Shown here: piece by piece, positions 5,695 through 5,925 of the stretch | How the letters are laid out: every line of letters begins with the position of its first letter | Position numbering within the stretch: position 1 is the first letter of the stretch | From: Ilumatobacter sp. | Lineage (GTDB): Bacteria > Actinomycetota > Acidimicrobiia > Acidimicrobiales > Ilumatobacteraceae | Length of the DNA stretch: 5,925 nucleotides | Assembly (NCBI GenBank): GCA_029263275.1 | Contig: JAJCXU010000157.1 | Span: 1 to 5,925 of the forward strand | Direction of reading: 5' to 3' | Made by a program: the position numbers and the translations under genes | Notes under the pieces: model-generated | The model's database searches: none | Told to the model about the DNA's origin: nothing | Seen by the model: the letters and a program-made list of their open reading frames with translations, nothing else

Positions 5695-5925
5695 CTAGGC
5701 ATGGCGGGTCAGCTGCATCTGTTCGCGGACTTGGTCGGCAGTCTTGATCTCGATGTTCATACCGCTGAGGATCGTCACCGCTCGCTCGACGAGGGATTGG
5801 TTCGTCGCCAACTGACCGCGATCGAGATAGAGGTTGTCCTCGAGGCCCACACGCACATTGCCACCAGCAATCGCCGCCAAGGCCACGTACTCCAGTTGCT
5901 TCCTCCCGATCGAGAACGCGCTGAA
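5695..5925 (-). CDS. BKACE (former DUF849) beta-keto acid cleavage enzyme, C-terminal end
   Basis: The frame is open to the right edge and gives the last 76 residues. They begin FSAFSIGRKQLEYVALAA and contain GGNVRVGLEDNLYL and GQLATNQSLVERA, the hallmark end of BKACE proteins. RVGLED matches the Arg-Val-Gly-Leu-Glu-Asp segment of the Kce enzyme, where the Arg, the zinc-ligand Glu and the Asp belong to the active site. The family condenses a beta-keto acid with acetyl-CoA to give acetoacetate and a new CoA ester. Next to carnitine dehydrogenase, the likely substrate is 3-dehydrocarnitine and the product betainyl-CoA, a precursor of glycine betaine. The zinc-binding histidines lie outside the window. 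The stop is TAG at 5697-5695, and the carnitine dehydrogenase follows after 39 nt, probably in one operon. Confidence 0.87.
   Translation of the reverse strand, partial: FSAFSIGRKQLEYVALAAIAGGNVRVGLEDNLYLDRGQLATNQSLVERAVTILSGMNIEIKTADQVREQMQLTRHA

Overview
The window is high-G+C DNA with strong G/C third-position bias, frequent GTG starts and actinobacterial-looking proteins. My best guess is a free-living actinobacterium, perhaps of the Acidimicrobiia (Ilumatobacter-like) lineage. That placement is an impression from protein style, not a database result.

Layout: (1) 1-330, minus strand: the N-terminal 110 residues of an acyl-CoA dehydrogenase running off the left edge. (2) 331-775: a divergent, apparently non-coding region with three short repeat or dyad structures. 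(3) 776-2524, plus strand: an ammonium transporter with a signal peptide, followed 33 nt later by a PII signal protein, then hairpins including a 15-bp-stem terminator candidate. (4) 2765-4377, plus strand: a second, clearly diverged ammonium transporter followed 65 nt later by a second PII protein. The two PII proteins match at 91 of 112 positions and are identical across the whole T-loop. (5) 4384-4662: two 52-nt palindromic elements of one family, in opposite relative orientation, framing a possible small single-pass membrane protein on the minus strand. (6) 4675-5925, minus strand: an L-carnitine dehydrogenase preceded by the C-terminal end of a BKACE (former DUF849) beta-keto acid cleavage enzyme, together the first two steps of aerobic carnitine degradation towards glycine betaine.

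The central four genes form a tandem amt-PII / amt-PII nitrogen-uptake cluster. PII trimers are expected to plug the Amt trimer when 2-oxoglutarate is low and to release it when nitrogen is scarce. The first transporter has a good GGAGG ribosome site. The second transporter and its PII lack one and instead have TANNNT-type -10 candidates 8 and 10 nt before their ATGs, suggesting leaderless or near-leaderless transcripts and separate control. The flanking catabolic genes (fatty acyl-CoA and carnitine oxidation) look functionally independent.

I see no CRISPR array, tRNA, rRNA, transposase or clear novel multi-gene system. The least ordinary items are the paired 52-nt palindromes with a compensatory base-pair change, and the duplicated amt-PII arrangement.
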